Below are positions 31,155 to 33,427 of a stretch of DNA of 33,427 nucleotides, in pieces. Origin of the DNA: Candidatus Bathyarchaeum sp. Lineage in GTDB: Archaea; Thermoproteota; Bathyarchaeia; Bathyarchaeales; Bathyarchaeaceae. Both the position numbers and the translations under genes were made by a program. Position 1 is the first letter of the stretch. Every line of letters starts with the position of its first letter. The notes below the pieces were generated by a model. That model searched no databases. It saw only the letters and a list, made by a program, of their open reading frames with translations, and was not told where the DNA came from. The DNA lies in contig JAOZIB010000030.1 of NCBI GenBank assembly GCA_026014565.1, positions 1 to 33,427 of the forward strand. The letters are read 5' to 3'.

Positions 31155-32108
31155 TTAGAATATGAATATTGAAACTCCAATTTGTTGCAACACAAATGCG
31201 GCATAGATGGCACAAAGGAAGACTGCTCCTTTTTTGTTTATGGATTTGTTGGAGCTTATCATGTACCAGACGGTGAGTGATGAGATTAGTACATAGAACA
31301 TTATGCTTTCTACTGCAAGGATGTTTACTTCGGAAAAGGAAACCAGTGATGATATTCCTAAAACCAAAGTGATGTTTGTGATGCAGCTTCCCAAAAGGTT
31401 GCCCAGAGCCATTTCATAGTATTTCTTTTTGAGTGTCTGAACGGTGGTAGCCAATTCGGGAATGGAGGTGCCTACTCCTATAATTGTTGCCCCGATAATG
31501 GAGGAAGGCAAATTAACAAAGTCGGCTATGTCCAGTGAGCTGTCTACTACTAGTTGGGATAGAAAAATTATGATAAGTAAACAGCAAATAAATTTCAAAC
31601 CCGCCCTCACGGGTTTTTCTGTGAGTTCGTCGGGTTGTTCGGCTATTTGGGATTGTTTTGGGGTTTTGGAGATTGTGAAGCTAAAATAAACAAACAGTAT
31701 CAGCAAAACAAATCCCAGAACTGGTCCTAGGCTACCCCGTTGTACGATGAATAAGGGTATGACGGAGGATAAGAACAGAAACTGTACGAGTTCTTTTTGG
31801 GATTCTCCTTTAATGTGGATTGCAGTTTTACTTAGAAATACTGCTAGTCCAATGATGATGGTGAGGTTGGCGATGTTTGAGCCTAGTACGTTTCCTACGG
31901 ATAGTCCACCTTCGCCGGATATGGATGAGAGTATGGATACCGACAGTTCTGGCAGCGATGTTGTTATGGATAATAGAATAAATCCTGCTGCCATTTCTGA
32001 AAAGCCTAACCATTTTGATAGTACTAAGGTGTAGCTGATTATTTTGTCACTTACCAGTGCGATAAGAAACAGTGAGCCAATTAAAAGAAGTACACTTAGA
32101 AGTATCAT
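31155..32108 (-). CDS. CaCA-family sodium/calcium exchanger
   Basis: A 317-residue transporter with about ten hydrophobic helices. The two inverted alpha repeats are clear: SITTSLPELSVSILSS plus VGNVLGSNIANLTIIIG in the first half, and GVGTSIPELATTVQTL plus LGNLLGSCITNITLVLG in the second. The acidic residues in the S-L/I-PE motifs are the ion-binding Glu pair. It would exchange Na or H for Ca across the membrane, like YrbG or archaeal NCX. ATG follows AAAGGGAT. Single gene, expressed away from the polyamine operon. Confidence 0.93.
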   Translation of the reverse strand: MILLSVLLLIGSLFLIALVSDKIISYTLVLSKWLGFSEMAAGFILLSITTSLPELSVSILSSISGEGGLSVGNVLGSNIANLTIIIGLAVFLSKTAIHIKGESQKELVQFLFLSSVIPLFIVQRGSLGPVLGFVLLILFVYFSFTISKTPKQSQIAEQPDELTEKPVRAGLKFICCLLIIIFLSQLVVDSSLDIADFVNLPSSIIGATIIGVGTSIPELATTVQTLKKKYYEMALGNLLGSCITNITLVLGISSLVSFSEVNILAVESIMFYVLISSLTVWYMISSNKSINKKGAVFLCAIYAAFVLQQIGVSIFIF

Positions 32109-32204
32109 TTGAATCCCTTTATCCGAGTTGGTTAATTGTTATTTTGGTTGTTGTTAAAACAGTTTTTGCAATCTATGGACTGCACTACTGATTTGATGCG
32201 TGTA

Positions 32205-32253
32205 AATTAAAAAAATACAAACAAATTCCTAGTTTGAGTTTGTTGTCAAACTA
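32205..32253 (-). terminator. Terminator of the micro-ORF pair
   Basis: Perfect 8-bp inverted repeat TAGTTTGA/TCAAACTA (32230-32253, 8-nt loop) includes the stop codon of the basic micro-ORF; on the minus strand a run of seven T follows at about 32212-32218. Confidence 0.6.
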
Positions 32254-32298
32254 TTTCTCTTTTTGAGCTTTGCTTTTCTTTCCTTTTTTCTTTCCCAT
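32251..32298 (-). CDS. 15-residue basic micro-protein
   Basis: MGKKKGKKSKAQKEK, nine Lys in 15 residues and one acidic residue. The Shine-Dalgarno GGGGAGGCGA ends about seven bases before the ATG. It is 49 nt downstream of the acidic micro-ORF in the same direction. A TATA-like AATATAGA lies 27-35 nt upstream, so it may also have its own promoter. The peptide is too short for a fold; it might bind RNA, DNA or its acidic neighbour. Translation is inferred only from the ribosome binding site and extreme composition. Confidence 0.5.
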   Translation of the reverse strand: MGKKKGKKSKAQKEK

Positions 32299-32347
32299 TA
32301 TATTCGCCTCCCCTACCCGGATTTTCTATATTGGGATGTTTGGTGGT

Positions 32348-32407
32348 TTACCAGTCTTCGTCTTCTTCTTCGTCGTCCCAATCTTCGTAGTCGTCTTCTT
32401 CGAACAT
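32348..32407 (-). CDS. 19-residue acidic micro-protein
   Basis: MFEEDDYEDWDDEEEDEDW, fourteen Asp/Glu and three Trp/Tyr in 19 residues, no basic residue. AGAGGTGA is placed five bases before the ATG, an excellent archaeal Shine-Dalgarno, and a TATA box (32446-32453) is upstream. No in-frame upstream start extends it: the frame is open only to a TAA at about 32470 and has no earlier ATG. Such an Asp/Glu/aromatic peptide could bind metal or basic proteins. Confidence 0.5.
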   Translation of the reverse strand: MFEEDDYEDWDDEEEDEDW

Positions 32408-32445
32408 TTGATTCACCTCTCTATTAGTTGCGCCATAGTAACCAG

Positions 32446-32453
32446 AATATATG
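32446..32453 (-). promoter_or_regulatory. TATA box of the micro-ORF pair
   Basis: GCATATATT on the minus strand is about 27 nt before the probable transcript start at 32420-32423 and leaves a short leader that contains the AGAGGTGA ribosome binding site. Confidence 0.45.
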
Positions 32454-32677
32454 CATTTAGGTTAAAAATAAAGCCAAATTTGACGGTTAAAAACTAAACA
32501 AAGAATTTTTTAGCATTAATTTTTGATTTATAAGTAAAAAACCCATCTAAAACAATAACAAAGGGCATAATACTGAGGGGCAATCAATCAAGTACCGATA
32601 CATCAAGGATTTCAAATCTAAAGCGATTAAAACCAAGGGTTACACAATGATTGTCTGTGGGTCAAAAAGCCATAACA

Positions 32678-33427
32678 CTAATTTGCTATTGTTTTTTGTG
32701 TGACTTTGTGTTTTGGGGGTTTTAGTGTGATTATGGTGCCTTTGGGGATTTTTGTGGTTATCCAGACGTTTCCACCGATGGTGGAGTTGTCGCCGATTAT
32801 GGCTTTTTCTCCGAGGATGGAAGCGTTGGAGTAGATGATGACGTTGTTGCCTACTGTGGGGTGCCGTTTTACGCCTTTAATCAGGTTGCCTTTTTCGTCT
32901 CGTGGAAAACTAAGAGCCCCCAACGTAACCCCCTGATAGATTTTCACGTTGTCCCCAATTTCTGCGGTTTCTCCTATAATCACGCTGGTGCCATGGTCAA
33001 TAAAGAAGCTCTTGCCAATGCTCGCACCGGGATGAATGTCAATCCCCGTAATGGAGTGGGCATGCTCGCTCATTATTCTTGGAATCAACGGAACTCCCCG
33101 AACATGCAACTGATGAGCCACCCTGTACGTAGAAATCGCCAACACACACGGATAACTCAAAATCACTTCATCTACACTTTGAGCCGCAGGATCACCCTCG
33201 TAAGCCGCTTTGATGTCTCCACTTAAAAGTAACCTTATACTGCAAAGCTCATCCAAAACCTCACCCACAATAACGCACGCAAACTCACGGCAAATATCCT
33301 CAGCACATTTCTCATGATTTTTACAAAAATACTTCAGGCTCTTGTCCACTTCCACGACCAGACGAGAATAAATCGACGCTAAAGTCTTGCTCAAATAATC
33401 TTCAACATTAGTTTTTTTGATTTTTTC
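32678..33427 (-). CDS. cysE: Serine O-acetyltransferase, partial at the 5' end
   Basis: At least 249 residues; the frame stays open through the window edge, so the true start is outside. It makes O-acetylserine from serine and acetyl-CoA for cysteine synthesis. An all-helical N-terminal region (RLVVEVDKSLKYFCKNHEK) precedes LSYPCVLAISTYRVAHQL and the left-handed beta-helix with the catalytic His in FIDHGTSVIIGETAEIGDNV, the serine-acetyltransferase signature. The long N terminus resembles EpsC-type enzymes. A TTG at 33394 could be an internal start but nothing supports it. cysS and thiI in the same window also need cysteine. Confidence 0.9.
   Translation of the reverse strand, partial: EKIKKTNVEDYLSKTLASIYSRLVVEVDKSLKYFCKNHEKCAEDICREFACVIVGEVLDELCSIRLLLSGDIKAAYEGDPAAQSVDEVILSYPCVLAISTYRVAHQLHVRGVPLIPRIMSEHAHSITGIDIHPGASIGKSFFIDHGTSVIIGETAEIGDNVKIYQGVTLGALSFPRDEKGNLIKGVKRHPTVGNNVIIYSNASILGEKAIIGDNSTIGGNVWITTKIPKGTIITLKPPKHKVTQKTIAN

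Noticed and set aside
32551-32703. Plus-strand open frame reading IKYRYIKDFKSKAIKTK
   Set aside because: Looks protein-like and has GAGGGG upstream, but no ATG, GTG or TTG at the right place; it also runs under the cysE end. The rest of 32408-32677 shows only the micro-ORF promoter.
1-33427. CRISPR array, insertion sequence or prophage
   Set aside because: No regularly spaced repeats, transposase, integrase or terminal inverted repeats were seen on either strand.

Overview
The window is chromosomal DNA of an archaeon, most likely of the TACK group and probably Bathyarchaeia. Signs of this are a tRNA-Leu with a bulge-helix-bulge intron, RpoP, an LSm protein, RIO2 kinase, a translin-family protein, Taw1 (wyosine synthesis), archaeal UMP kinase, F420-type methylene-H4MPT reductase, ADP-forming acetyl-CoA synthetase alpha subunit, pyruvoyl arginine decarboxylase, TATA-box promoters and several apparently leaderless genes. 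DNA is AT-rich. Bathyarchaeia is inferred from gene content; no marker tree was run. I see no insertion sequence, phage gene or CRISPR array.

Layout. 1-840: tRNA-Leu(CAA) and pyrH on the minus strand. 968-3500: an MBL hydrolase, then a convergent minus-strand operon of TPP riboswitch, thiT-like thiamine transporter and an AIR-synthase-like protein. 3500-6710: parvulin, S-adenosylhomocysteine hydrolase, a small membrane protein, a sugar nucleotidyltransferase and LSm. 6750-8245 (minus): RIO2 and a GNAT acetyltransferase. 8410-10120: peroxiredoxin, small winged-helix protein, a 40-residue zinc-ribbon protein and a Cys-rich DUF3795 protein. 10098-12730 (minus): cysS-thiI. 12990-15110: a Cys-rich zinc protein, a second MBL protein and an unknown. 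15137-20727: acetyl-CoA synthetase alpha, CofE-like ligase, ferredoxin, unknown, translin and Taw1. 20811-22105: small helical protein and Mer. 22354-23050: Cys-rich unknown and rpoP. 23156-27760: a sugar-nucleotide/glycosyltransferase cluster (Alg14-Alg13 fusion, hexapeptide acetyltransferase, short UDP-sugar dehydrogenase, DegT aminotransferase, GT4). 27742-28765: CDF metal exporter with a frameshifted winged-helix gene coupled to its end. 29195-30831: deoxyhypusine-synthase-like protein and arginine decarboxylase. 30832-33427: frameshifted membrane-protein remnant, Na/Ca exchanger, two tiny oppositely charged peptides and a partial serine acetyltransferase.

How it fits together. The window is mostly housekeeping plus C1/acetate metabolism typical of an anaerobic acetogenic or heterotrophic archaeon (Mer, CofE-like ligase, ADP-forming acetyl-CoA synthetase, ferredoxin). 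The parts most worth a second look are: (a) the TPP riboswitch whose conserved 3' strand doubles as the thiT ribosome binding site, in an operon with an uncharacterised PurM/ThiL/HypE-fold protein; (b) the pair of micro-ORFs at 32251-32407 encoding a 19-residue acidic and a 15-residue basic peptide, each with a good Shine-Dalgarno; (c) the deoxyhypusine-synthase homologue that lacks the canonical His segment and sits beside arginine decarboxylase; (d) two small genes broken by single small indels; and (e) a 9-bp inverted repeat masking the ribosome binding site of the second MBL gene.
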